Source: a virus. Taken from it: a stretch of 61,738 nt of DNA. Within the stretch, counting starts at the first letter, position 1. Each line of letters opens with the position of its first letter. Shown here piece after piece: positions 1 to 8,500 of the stretch. Below the pieces are notes generated by a model. It was not told the DNA's origin. It saw only the letters and a list, made by a program, of their open reading frames with translations, and did no database searches. Position numbers and translations under genes: made by a program. The DNA is taken from IMG/VR virus record IMGVR_UViG_3300033144_001147, positions 1-61,738 of that record; one strand, given 5' to 3'.

Positions 1-114
1 CTGAAACTCTTCTACCGTACCATTATATCCTGTATTAACAAAATATTTATAAGTATCATTAAAAGCCTCATTATTTTCTTGTAATAATTGCTGATAATCC
101 TCTATAGTTCCGTT
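1..114. repeat. Direct terminal repeat, left copy (114 bp)
   Basis: Bases 1-114 are identical to 61625-61738. This is either the overlap of a circular assembly or a true terminal redundancy. A long reading frame passes through the repeat without interruption in both copies, so joining the ends gives a 61,624-bp circle with an intact gene across the joint. Confidence 0.97.
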
Positions 115-168
115 ATACCCTGTTTGAACAAAGTAATTATACCCGTCTTGAATTGCTTCCTCGTTCAT
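1..168 (-). CDS. N-terminal 56 codons of the giant 3,002-aa virion protein (continues at 61624)
   Basis: An ATG at 168-166, two bases after the stop of the 616-aa gene, opens a frame that reads to base 1 and, through the 114-bp overlap, joins in frame with the frame ending at 52784. The first 60 residues hold a two-copy repeat (GYNYFVQTGYNGTIEDYQ and TYKYFVNTGYNGTVEEFQ). This start is preferred over the GTG at 61543: it adds 83 residues and gives the tight spacing usual in this operon. The rest of the protein is described under 52784-61738. Confidence 0.9.
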   Translation of the reverse strand, partial: MNEEAIQDGYNYFVQTGYNGTIEDYQQLLQENNEAFNDTYKYFVNTGYNGTVEEFQ

Positions 169-170
169 TT

Positions 171-2021
171 TTACTTATTATATTTATTACCCACTCCTCC
201 ACCACCGGTGTTTGCATCGTTCACTACTTTAGACATCAATTCTTGGACTCCCGTAACTATGTCATTAACCGAAGTGTCATTCTTATTCGGGAAACTAACT
301 GTTTCGTTACCTATAGTAAAGACAAGGTTCCCACCATCTTCTTTTACAGATTTAGGTATACCTTTCATTCCTTCTGGCCAGAAAGCTGAGTTTGTTAGCA
401 TTTGGTCAAACTTACCTAAAATAGCAGAAGTTGAGTTGTATCTCAAATTATCTCCTAAGTCTAAGAACTCATTTACGTCCGTAACCGCCATCGGAGTATA
501 CTCTATACGCTCTCCTGCTTGTTTTACATTTACACCACCTTCACCTACGTTTTCTCCAACTTCTCCTCCTGCGTTTAACCACTGGTCGTAATTAGAACCA
601 TCAACCGCGTGCTCATAAATCGACCTGTTTAATTCATCTACAGTTAAAGGAGTTTTATCTTCTGCAAAAGCGCTAATACGTTTAGCTGTCTTCCCTGGCT
701 TAGTTATAATAAATTCTTGAGTTACTCCATTAGCATCTATTACAACTTGAATATCAGCCCCTGTCTCAGCTCCTATTGCTTCAGCAGCAGCCTTTCTTTG
801 TCTTGGGTCTCCTGATGTTAAGAGGTTTACATTTTTACCCATATTAAGCATGTTTTCCTTCTCTTTACCTGCCTCAAATTCCCATTGATTTTTTGGTCTT
901 GGAGCATGGGTTGTTTTCTGCACCTTCTTAATATCTTTCTCTTGCTTCACATCTAAAGAACTCTTTATCTGATTTTGCGCATATTGTTCCGCAATCTCTT
1001 GCTGATGCTTATTAAATTTTGGGTGGTATTGATTATCCTCCCCAAACTCCATAACTAAGTATGGATTATTTTCTTCGTTATCTGGATTCTCTTCATTCCA
1101 TTTATCGTAATCTTCTTGTCCTCCTATTTGAAACGCAGTCCCATCTGAAGTAGTTAGGTTAGCGTTTACCATCATAGACTGTTGGTTGTAAGGATTAGAT
1201 ATCATTTGTTGAGTTTTTAAATCTAACCACTCCTGTCCGTCTTCAGTAGCAAAATATTCTGTCTCCGCTCGACTTCTTTGTTCTGAAGTAATCTCAGCTG
1301 TTACCCCGTCTTTAGTTATACTGGCTGTAATAATTTGTCCTAACTCATCCTTCACTCCTTGAGTTGCTTTACCTACATCAAAATTATCAATCTTTTGTTT
1401 CATTAACAAAGTCATTCTCTGCACACTCATACTGGAACCAGGTATAGGTTGACCGTTTTCATCCATCTTTAACATAACCATATTTCCAGTCTCTGGATCT
1501 GCCTCTAAACTCATATTATTCATATTAGCAAAACCTTCTAATTGTTTTGCCATCCACTCTTCTCCAGGAGCTCCCACCGATAAGTTAGACCCTTCCATCT
1601 GCTCTTGTAATCGGGTAGTATATTCTTGGAAAGTTTTATCGTATTGAGACGCGTTCTTTTTTAATAAATCAAATCCTGTTTTTGCATTATGCTGCCACAT
1701 CGTAGCGTCTGAAGGTTTCATTAAACCTCTTTGAACTAAATTTTGAACATCTAAAAGTTTATTAGAAACATCCTGACCTCCATTCATTACAAATTGTTGA
1801 ATGGTGGGATTGTCATATTCCCCTATATCCTGTAAAGCTGTTTGTTGGTCTTGAAAGGCCTTTTCAATTTCGGCTTTTTGCTTTTGCCTCTCATCTTTAA
1901 TACCAGTAAAGGTATCGGCTATTTTCTTTGCCTGAGCGCCCCAATCTATCTGCGATTCAGGATCAGCTCTTTGGTAAACATCAAAGTTTATTTTACTTTT
2001 GCTTGGGATATCCGTTGCCAT
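171..2021 (-). CDS. Putative virion protein, 616 aa
   Basis: I do not recognise a family. The protein is hydrophilic, rich in Gln, Asn, Glu and Lys, with likely helical N-terminal segments (KKIADTFTGIKDERQKQKAEIEKAF, residues 30-55) and no membrane segment or signal peptide. It lies between the T7 gp14-like small internal protein and the giant metalloprotease-bearing protein, the place where podoviruses encode internal or ejected virion proteins. That position is the main argument for its role. It could equally be a tail-associated structural protein. Confidence 0.8.
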   Translation of the reverse strand: MATDIPSKSKINFDVYQRADPESQIDWGAQAKKIADTFTGIKDERQKQKAEIEKAFQDQQTALQDIGEYDNPTIQQFVMNGGQDVSNKLLDVQNLVQRGLMKPSDATMWQHNAKTGFDLLKKNASQYDKTFQEYTTRLQEQMEGSNLSVGAPGEEWMAKQLEGFANMNNMSLEADPETGNMVMLKMDENGQPIPGSSMSVQRMTLLMKQKIDNFDVGKATQGVKDELGQIITASITKDGVTAEITSEQRSRAETEYFATEDGQEWLDLKTQQMISNPYNQQSMMVNANLTTSDGTAFQIGGQEDYDKWNEENPDNEENNPYLVMEFGEDNQYHPKFNKHQQEIAEQYAQNQIKSSLDVKQEKDIKKVQKTTHAPRPKNQWEFEAGKEKENMLNMGKNVNLLTSGDPRQRKAAAEAIGAETGADIQVVIDANGVTQEFIITKPGKTAKRISAFAEDKTPLTVDELNRSIYEHAVDGSNYDQWLNAGGEVGENVGEGGVNVKQAGERIEYTPMAVTDVNEFLDLGDNLRYNSTSAILGKFDQMLTNSAFWPEGMKGIPKSVKEDGGNLVFTIGNETVSFPNKNDTSVNDIVTGVQELMSKVVNDANTGGGGVGNKYNK

Positions 2022-2042
2022 ACTTTTTTATTTATTTATTTA

Positions 2043-2837
2043 TTAGCTCATTGTCCAGGTTCCGTCTCCAGTATAAGCTCCTGGGTCTCCCCCAAAACTT
2101 CCATACTGAAAATCTTCCCCATCCCAAAACATATTATCTGAACCTTGTTTCTTTATATTTTTATATTGCTTTCTGCTATACCCTTTCTCTCCTAATTTAG
2201 CCGCCCATTGAGCGTCAGACATTCCAGATGGTTTTTGGTCTGCAAATTGTTTAGATAATTTAGACCCTCTTCTATCTGCGCCACTTTGACTATACAAAGG
2301 AGCCATAGAAGCGAGTCCAGTTGCTACTCCTGCCACCCCTTGAACTCCTGAATTAATAGCTTGAGCTCGGGCAGCCTCAGCATCTCTTTGTCTCATGTTT
2401 TGTTCTTTAGCATAAGCCACATCCATTTCAATAAGTTGCTGGTTAATAGCTTCTTTAGAGTCCGCTTTAGTTTTATTAAGATCTGAAATTTCTTCTCCCA
2501 TAGCAATACGAGTATTTTCAGCTCCCGCTTGAGATTGAGCTCCCACTCTCCCAACTCCCGCAGCTAAAGCCCTTGCGTCTCCTTCTTGTAAAGCTTCTAC
2601 ATTTTGTTTTTGAACAGCTAAATTTTGTTCAAACTCTTGTTCGTAGGCATCCATAGGTACATTAAGACCTTCGTAGTAGTCTGTCTCGGCTTTTTTCTTA
2701 GCGTCCGTCATCGCTTTTTTAGCTGCCGCATCGGCCTTACTTGCTAATTCTTTTTGTTTAGCGGCTTCTGAAAACCCTTGATATGCTTGATATCCTGCTG
2801 CCGCTACACCTATTACTGCTGTCGTTACTACTGCCAT
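2043..2837 (-). CDS. Putative internal virion protein, 264 aa (T7 gp14-like organisation)
   Basis: The N-terminus is a hydrophobic Ala/Val/Gly stretch (residues 1-18), followed by a long Ala/Lys/Glu/Gln-rich helical region (about 20-165), a small hydrophobic patch (GVAGVATGLASMAPL, about 168-182) and a polar C-terminus. This layout matches small internal virion proteins of podoviruses that insert into the host envelope during DNA ejection. The gene directly precedes the 616-aa and 3,002-aa genes in transcription order. The assignment rests on composition and gene order; sequence identity to gp14 is not claimed. Confidence 0.6.
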   Translation of the reverse strand: MAVVTTAVIGVAAAGYQAYQGFSEAAKQKELASKADAAAKKAMTDAKKKAETDYYEGLNVPMDAYEQEFEQNLAVQKQNVEALQEGDARALAAGVGRVGAQSQAGAENTRIAMGEEISDLNKTKADSKEAINQQLIEMDVAYAKEQNMRQRDAEAARAQAINSGVQGVAGVATGLASMAPLYSQSGADRRGSKLSKQFADQKPSGMSDAQWAAKLGEKGYSRKQYKNIKKQGSDNMFWDGEDFQYGSFGGDPGAYTGDGTWTMS

Positions 2838-2838
2838 A

Positions 2839-3249
2839 TTATATTGTTTTTATTAATTCATGGGTGTAAGAAGCTCCTTCCTTAAACCCTTGTTTTTTAT
2901 AAACATTAATTAAAGGTTTATTTTTAATCAACGCGTACACATATTTATTTCCTAAACTTTCCGCTTTATCACTAATAGTTTTAATCAAAAGGTCTAAAGC
3001 TTCTTTTCTTTTTTCTCTATCTTTATAATATAAATTAGAGATAATCCAGTCACACCATACTGCCTTAGAGTTAGTTATATACATAAATCCGGCACATATT
3101 GGAGTCTCTCCTTCATACACAATAAATCCACCCGTTCCATTTTCTGGTAAAAAATCTCTCTTCGGAGGGTCCCACCTCCACTCTTTCCACCATTTACAAA
3201 GTATATCTTCGTAATCATTTTCTTTAAGCGAGAATATATTTAATTTCAT
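2839..3249 (-). CDS. GNAT-family N-acetyltransferase, 136 aa
   Basis: This small single-domain acyltransferase would move an acetyl group from acetyl-CoA to an amine. It shows the GNAT succession: a beta strand with GGFIVYEGETPICAGFMYIT (40-59), a central WIISNLYYKDREKRKEALDLLIKTI segment (69-93) at the acetyl-CoA pyrophosphate-binding position, and the C-terminal NKPLINVYKKQGFKEG motif (109-124). Similar lone GNAT genes recur in phage structural modules; substrate unknown. It has its own TATCTTTG promoter-like element just upstream. Confidence 0.8.
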   Translation of the reverse strand: MKLNIFSLKENDYEDILCKWWKEWRWDPPKRDFLPENGTGGFIVYEGETPICAGFMYITNSKAVWCDWIISNLYYKDREKRKEALDLLIKTISDKAESLGNKYVYALIKNKPLINVYKKQGFKEGASYTHELIKTI

Positions 3250-3254
3250 TTATG

Positions 3255-3262
3255 CAAAGATA
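3255..3262 (-). promoter_or_regulatory. TATCTTTG promoter element (late type)
   Basis: On the minus strand this reads TATCTTTG, a match to the Bacteroidota -7 consensus TAnnTTTG, a few bases upstream of the GNAT start. No TTG lies 19-21 bases upstream. Confidence 0.55.
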
Positions 3263-3269
3263 ATAAAAT

Positions 3270-4091
3270 CTATGGAAAACTTTTCATCACGCTACTACCT
3301 ACAGAAAATAGTTCCACCGGCCCTGTATTGTTATTAGTTAGTGTAAAATTCAAGAAATAACCACGAGCTCCGTGAGACTCCGCGACCGCGTCTTTTACAA
3401 AACAAATAAAATCCCCTACCGGAGGGATAGCTCCTGGAGGAACTACTGTATTAATAGTAATAGAAGCAGGGGTTGTTACACCTGCTACAGTAGTGGTGCT
3501 TTGTCTTACAATATTAGTTACAACACCTCCGTACGTTGGGGCTCCTGATGTTGCTGGAGGAATAGATGGAGCTACAAAATAAACCGCATCCCCTACACTT
3601 AAAATACTCCCTATATCTTGAAGTCCAAATTCAATTACTATCGCTGCCGGAGGACCAGCTATATTAGTGCATACTCCTATACCATTTGTTGATCTATCTC
3701 TAAAGTCTAATGTTCCTGCATTTTCCCTTAAAAATGTAAACCACTCTCCTTCTTTTTGTTCAAAAAACGTTTGAAGCATAGACCCTGTGCTTAAGTCAGA
3801 AAATAAAGCAGGACACTCCCATCTGTCATTACTTTCATAAGACATAGTTTTAAATAACTTAATAGTCATTGGTTCAAAATTAAATACAGAAGTAATAGTT
3901 GAATTATACTGTACTCCGTAATAATTGTTTCTTAAAGCATTAGTGTTGTGACGATATAAATTACCTCCACTCCAGGTGTAAAAAAACCCATTCATACCCA
4001 TCATAAAGTCAGGTAAAAAAGAATAAAATGAAGGCCATCCTTTTACATCTTCACTGTAAGATAATGTTCCTGGTTCGTAAGGTGTTGGCAT
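3270..4091 (-). CDS. Putative tail structural protein, 273 aa
   Basis: The N-terminal segment (YSEDVKGWPSFYSFLPDFMMGMNGFFYTW, LYRHNTNALRNNYYGV) resembles, from memory, a conserved portion of tail stabilisation-type proteins in crAss-like and marine Bacteroidota podoviruses, here on its own gene. The remainder looks beta-rich with many Thr, Val, Gly and Pro. It is encoded downstream of the 1,721-aa tail protein and the 464-aa protein in one leftward run with 11-19-base gaps. Function is inferred from context. Confidence 0.65.
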   Translation of the reverse strand: MPTPYEPGTLSYSEDVKGWPSFYSFLPDFMMGMNGFFYTWSGGNLYRHNTNALRNNYYGVQYNSTITSVFNFEPMTIKLFKTMSYESNDRWECPALFSDLSTGSMLQTFFEQKEGEWFTFLRENAGTLDFRDRSTNGIGVCTNIAGPPAAIVIEFGLQDIGSILSVGDAVYFVAPSIPPATSGAPTYGGVVTNIVRQSTTTVAGVTTPASITINTVVPPGAIPPVGDFICFVKDAVAESHGARGYFLNFTLTNNNTGPVELFSVGSSVMKSFP

Positions 4092-4102
4092 AATTAATTA
4101 TT

Positions 4103-5497
4103 TTATGGACATTTAGTTATTGATGTTACTACTCCTGGCATCCTGGTTCCTGTAGATTGGGTAGGTCCCGGGTAATTTTCTGGAGGTAATGCGTGCCCTA
4201 ATCCATCTACATCTGCATATTCTAACATTCCCACTTCTATTACCCAGTCTGATATTCCCCCTCCATCTTGAGCGTCAAACCTTACTTTATACATTCCTAC
4301 AGGTAATGGTGTTACCCCGTCTGGATCTTCGAAAACTAAATCGTGTAATCCTAAAACCCCATCTGGCTGACCGTATTGACCTGGTGTTGTTGGGTCGTAA
4401 CTTGCGGGAAATTGAGCTCCACCCACAAAGTATGATGAATTAGGATTGGTATTTCCAGAGTTATCTACCGGAACATGATAGAATGTAAATCCTAACGAAT
4501 GTGCACATATCGTACTAAATGCAGTTCCTAAAGGATATTGAAGACTTCTCTCTATCCCTGTCAATTGACGAGGACATTGAACATGAATACCCCACCAAGT
4601 GTTTATACAAGGTGCGGTTATAACCATAGTAGCAATACTATTAGTAACCCCTAAAGGAGACGGTATAACCGAAGTCCACCCTCTATACTCTCCGTTAGAT
4701 AAAGGCCATGGGGTTCCGGCTGGTGATGCTAAATTAGGAGCTAAAGGTTGAGCTCCATCCAAAGGAGACGCAGGTACGTTTAATGCACTTCCTGGGTTAC
4801 AATCGTTATTACTTGTGTTTGTACAATTCCAGTCTAAACAAGTAGATTCTAAAGACTCCACATTAGGATAAACCCCTGACGAACCACCTACATTATTAGT
4901 AATACCTGTATAAGGACCCATAGTTGCCGCTCCACTGGCAACAAAATTATTTAAACTTGCGTCCCAAATATAGTATTGAGCTCCATTTGGTTGAATACCT
5001 GAACTCCCCGTAGCTGTAGTAATAGGAGGGGTTCCTGGATTGTTATTAAAACAAGGAACAGAAAAGGTTGCTGGAGGCCCATCTGGAGCTCCTATTATAC
5101 CTCTTTGATATCCACCAACTAAAGCTGACCCTTCAGAGCTTGCCATTCCATTATAATTCCATGTAAGTCCATCTGGAATAGGTCTTAAAGTAGTGTTATT
5201 AACTCCCGAGCTAAAAGTTACTACCGCTGCTCCTGGGGCTGTTCCCATATCAAATGCAATAGTAAATAACCCTGTACTAAAACCTCCAATATTTATACCT
5301 GTACCACAAGGTATTACACATGAAGGACATGGTGTTGCAGGCCCTAACACTCCACCAACCATTTGACGGTATATACCTCCGATAGAATACCACCCATCAT
5401 TAGCTATGGTAGTTAAGTTTGGGTCGGTATAAATTGTAACAGCGGAAGCAAATGAAGCTCCCGCCCAATAATATGTATTTGTACTGCAAGTAGTCAT
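4103..5497 (-). CDS. Putative virion surface or tail protein, 464 aa
   Basis: A Gly, Pro, Thr, Asn and Cys-rich protein with no membrane segments, beginning MTTCSTNTYYWAGASFASAVTIYTDPNLT. The composition is typical of beta-structured phage fibre or appendage proteins. A central part (about 110-310) is rich in short Pro/Gly turns and scattered cysteines. No domain recognised. It lies between the 1,721-aa tail protein and the 273-aa protein, so a tail or receptor-contact role is likely but unproven. Confidence 0.7.
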   Translation of the reverse strand: MTTCSTNTYYWAGASFASAVTIYTDPNLTTIANDGWYSIGGIYRQMVGGVLGPATPCPSCVIPCGTGINIGGFSTGLFTIAFDMGTAPGAAVVTFSSGVNNTTLRPIPDGLTWNYNGMASSEGSALVGGYQRGIIGAPDGPPATFSVPCFNNNPGTPPITTATGSSGIQPNGAQYYIWDASLNNFVASGAATMGPYTGITNNVGGSSGVYPNVESLESTCLDWNCTNTSNNDCNPGSALNVPASPLDGAQPLAPNLASPAGTPWPLSNGEYRGWTSVIPSPLGVTNSIATMVITAPCINTWWGIHVQCPRQLTGIERSLQYPLGTAFSTICAHSLGFTFYHVPVDNSGNTNPNSSYFVGGAQFPASYDPTTPGQYGQPDGVLGLHDLVFEDPDGVTPLPVGMYKVRFDAQDGGGISDWVIEVGMLEYADVDGLGHALPPENYPGPTQSTGTRMPGVVTSITKCP

Positions 5498-5516
5498 AGT
5501 TTAATATATTTAATTT

Positions 5517-8500
5517 TTAACATGAGCCGGCATTTATTACCACTCCATTAGCCCCTACTTCTATCCAGTTTTTAGGGGATGCTGCGGAAGGAGAGGCGGG
5601 GTCTACCACATAAAATCCAGTTGGTAGATAATTACCTGAACTCCCTACATTACAAGAGGTGTTATCGTAAACAATATTTCCTAAAGCCGGTATAGATCCT
5701 GGTCCATTAAATCCAATTTGTTGGAATCCAGGACTATTTGTATCAGTAGCACAAGCAGTTGCCGCGCTGAAAGTTTGAGGTCCCACATAGACCTGTTGAC
5801 ATCCTACCGCACAAGTACAACATACATCATCAGCTGAAGCAACAGGAGGAGGAACACAATAACATAATTCTGAAGACCCTATTAGTCGTAAATCCCAAAT
5901 TAAATATAAATATTGATTAGCTGAAGGCATAGATAAAGCTGTCTCTGTAGCCTGATAAGTATCAACAGAAGGATTAGTAATAGGACCACCAACTACTGGA
6001 GCTGCCGCTAATAAAGTGTTTGTGTCAGCCACCGAATTAGTATAAAGGGTATTAGAAGATAATATTCTAAATTTATGTATTGATGGATCAAAATCAAAAT
6101 TGTCTGGCGGAATCTTTTGAGTACGCAAGGTGATATCCGCTCCACTGTAAGGGAAAATACCAATTGACCTAACACCTGTTTGAGCTTGATACTCTGAAGG
6201 TTGTAAGGTAACTAATTCAGCAGGAGAAAAACCAGCATAAGGACTAATTGTAGTTCCGTCTGTCCAATTGTAAGATGTAGTAATAAATTCTCCTGAATAA
6301 TTTGGAGAATTAACTACCACTTGGATTACAGTAAGCTGCTCTTCAGGAGGACACTCTACAGTTATATCAAACGCAGCCGGACCTGATAATACATCAATAC
6401 TCACTTCTGCATAATCCGGAGTATTTGTGGTTTTATTAAAAGTAAAGAATCCGTTTCCACCCACTGGTCCTGATGAAATAGTTGTTCCATTCCAAGTTAC
6501 ACTAATATTGATAGTTCCAGAGCTTATATTGTAAGGAACATTTACTAATCCAATTACTAATCCTAAGTCTACTTCATACTCTAATGTAGAGGTAGCGCTC
6601 ATTTGGGTAACTTGTTGACCACAAGGTACTTTAGGAACAGGAACAGGAACTTGTCGTAAATTAGTTCCTATAACATATTCCTTCATGTATGGGTCATAAC
6701 CTCCTAATTTTTGAGTAGTAAGTTGAGCATTAAAACAATCTCTAAACCAAGAGTTCATACCGTAAGATTGAACCGTTTGAAGTTGGTCGCTACCTTGAGA
6801 CGCTCCTCTTAAGTTTATTACTGCCCCTCTTTTGGTGTCAGTAAAAAACATATCATAACCCCAAGCCGCAAAACTTTCAGGATTAAAACTTATACCGTAC
6901 TCTTCTATTCTCGCTATTTGAGTTCCTAAAACTTCTGGAACTGAGGCGATTGCCCCTCCACCAGTAGAGTCTGTTATAACGTTTTTACTGGCTAAAACAT
7001 AAGTTATTCGATCTTCTTGCAATACTAAGATGTCTGTTTCTCTCGCATGCATTTTCATGATAGGACCAAATCGAGTTTCGCAATCTTTGTAGTTAGCAAG
7101 ACCTAAATTAAATTCATTCAAATTATTAGAGTTAGCAGGACCACTAAAAACTCCACTATAAGTCATTCCTGCAAACCTATCCGCTTCTTTAAAGTCTTGA
7201 TTAGAAACCGCTAAAGTTCTTTCTCCCAAATTAAAGCTTTTTCCAGCAGGACTATCATTTACCCTAAAACTTTCCACTCCATTTCCGAAAGTGTAACAAT
7301 TATAAAAATCTAATGTTGTAATTAAATCAAGGCCAGGTGCTTGATTTTGTTCTCCTGCCGGTAAACTGTAAGGGTCTCCCGGGAGATTAGTTTGAGTAAA
7401 GTTTGATTTAGCCATGTGATAAGCCTGCCCCCCTGGAGCTATAGGCTCTATATCTAATAAATCAGATGCGTCATAAAATAAATTAGGATCCGCATCTAAA
7501 GGAACGGTTTCCCAAACTAATAAAGACCCACCTCTTGTTACCTCAATTAAAGTAGAACAATGTCCGTTATAATATTCAAACCATTCCCAGCATCTTGGAA
7601 TACCACAGGTATTTACAAAATACATTGCCCCTGTTCCTGTAACTCTACATCTGCATACAGTTGAAAAAGGATTGTTAGTACAGCCTCCACTTGAAGTTAA
7701 TGCGGGGTCATAAGAAATACTCATCTCTGAACAGGTAGAAGCTTGAGTACAAGTCATTTGACTTTGTAAATCATCGCCTACCGTCCATGAATGGAAGTTA
7801 GGATAATCTGCGGTAGATACAAAGCTTTTGTCATACGTTAAACTTTTACTATCGCAACTTCCACCTCCACCTCCTCTCCAGTTTCTAATTTTAATTCTTA
7901 TAGTAGAACCAGCCGGAATAGTGTAAGGAACCCCAGCGTCATCATTAAGATTGTAGTTATTTATACAACCATCCGTAAAACTCCCTGTATTATCCGCGTC
8001 CTTACTTTTTGTTCCTCTAAAATAATTTTGTTGTGTTGATTCTATTGTCCATCCAGAAGGCTTTAATAACATATAAAGACCTTTTAAAGATTTATTTGTA
8101 ATACCTTCTGAAGCATAAGCTGTAACTGCTAATACAGTGCATTTTTCCTCTGTTAATACTGGCCCAGCTGTATCTACTTTTACAATTAATTCATCCCCTA
8201 CTTTTACTAAGTTCTGATTGTTTCCTTCTAATTTAAACCAAACTAAACTTGGATCGTTTTGTTTTGCTACGTCTCCACTTCCGTCTTGTTGGTAGAATAT
8301 ATTAGAAAATATTGTCTGATAAGTTCCTTCACTTGGCTTCATTACAAACTTATACTTCTTTGCCCACCAAGGAGGTAGGCTGGAAAGATTCACTGTTATT
8401 CTGTTTTTAAACACTGAAGTTGAAGGGTCAAAATAAGCTGTATTAGTATTACTTACTAAAACTGTAGACGCTCTACCATACTCATCCATATAAACAATAC

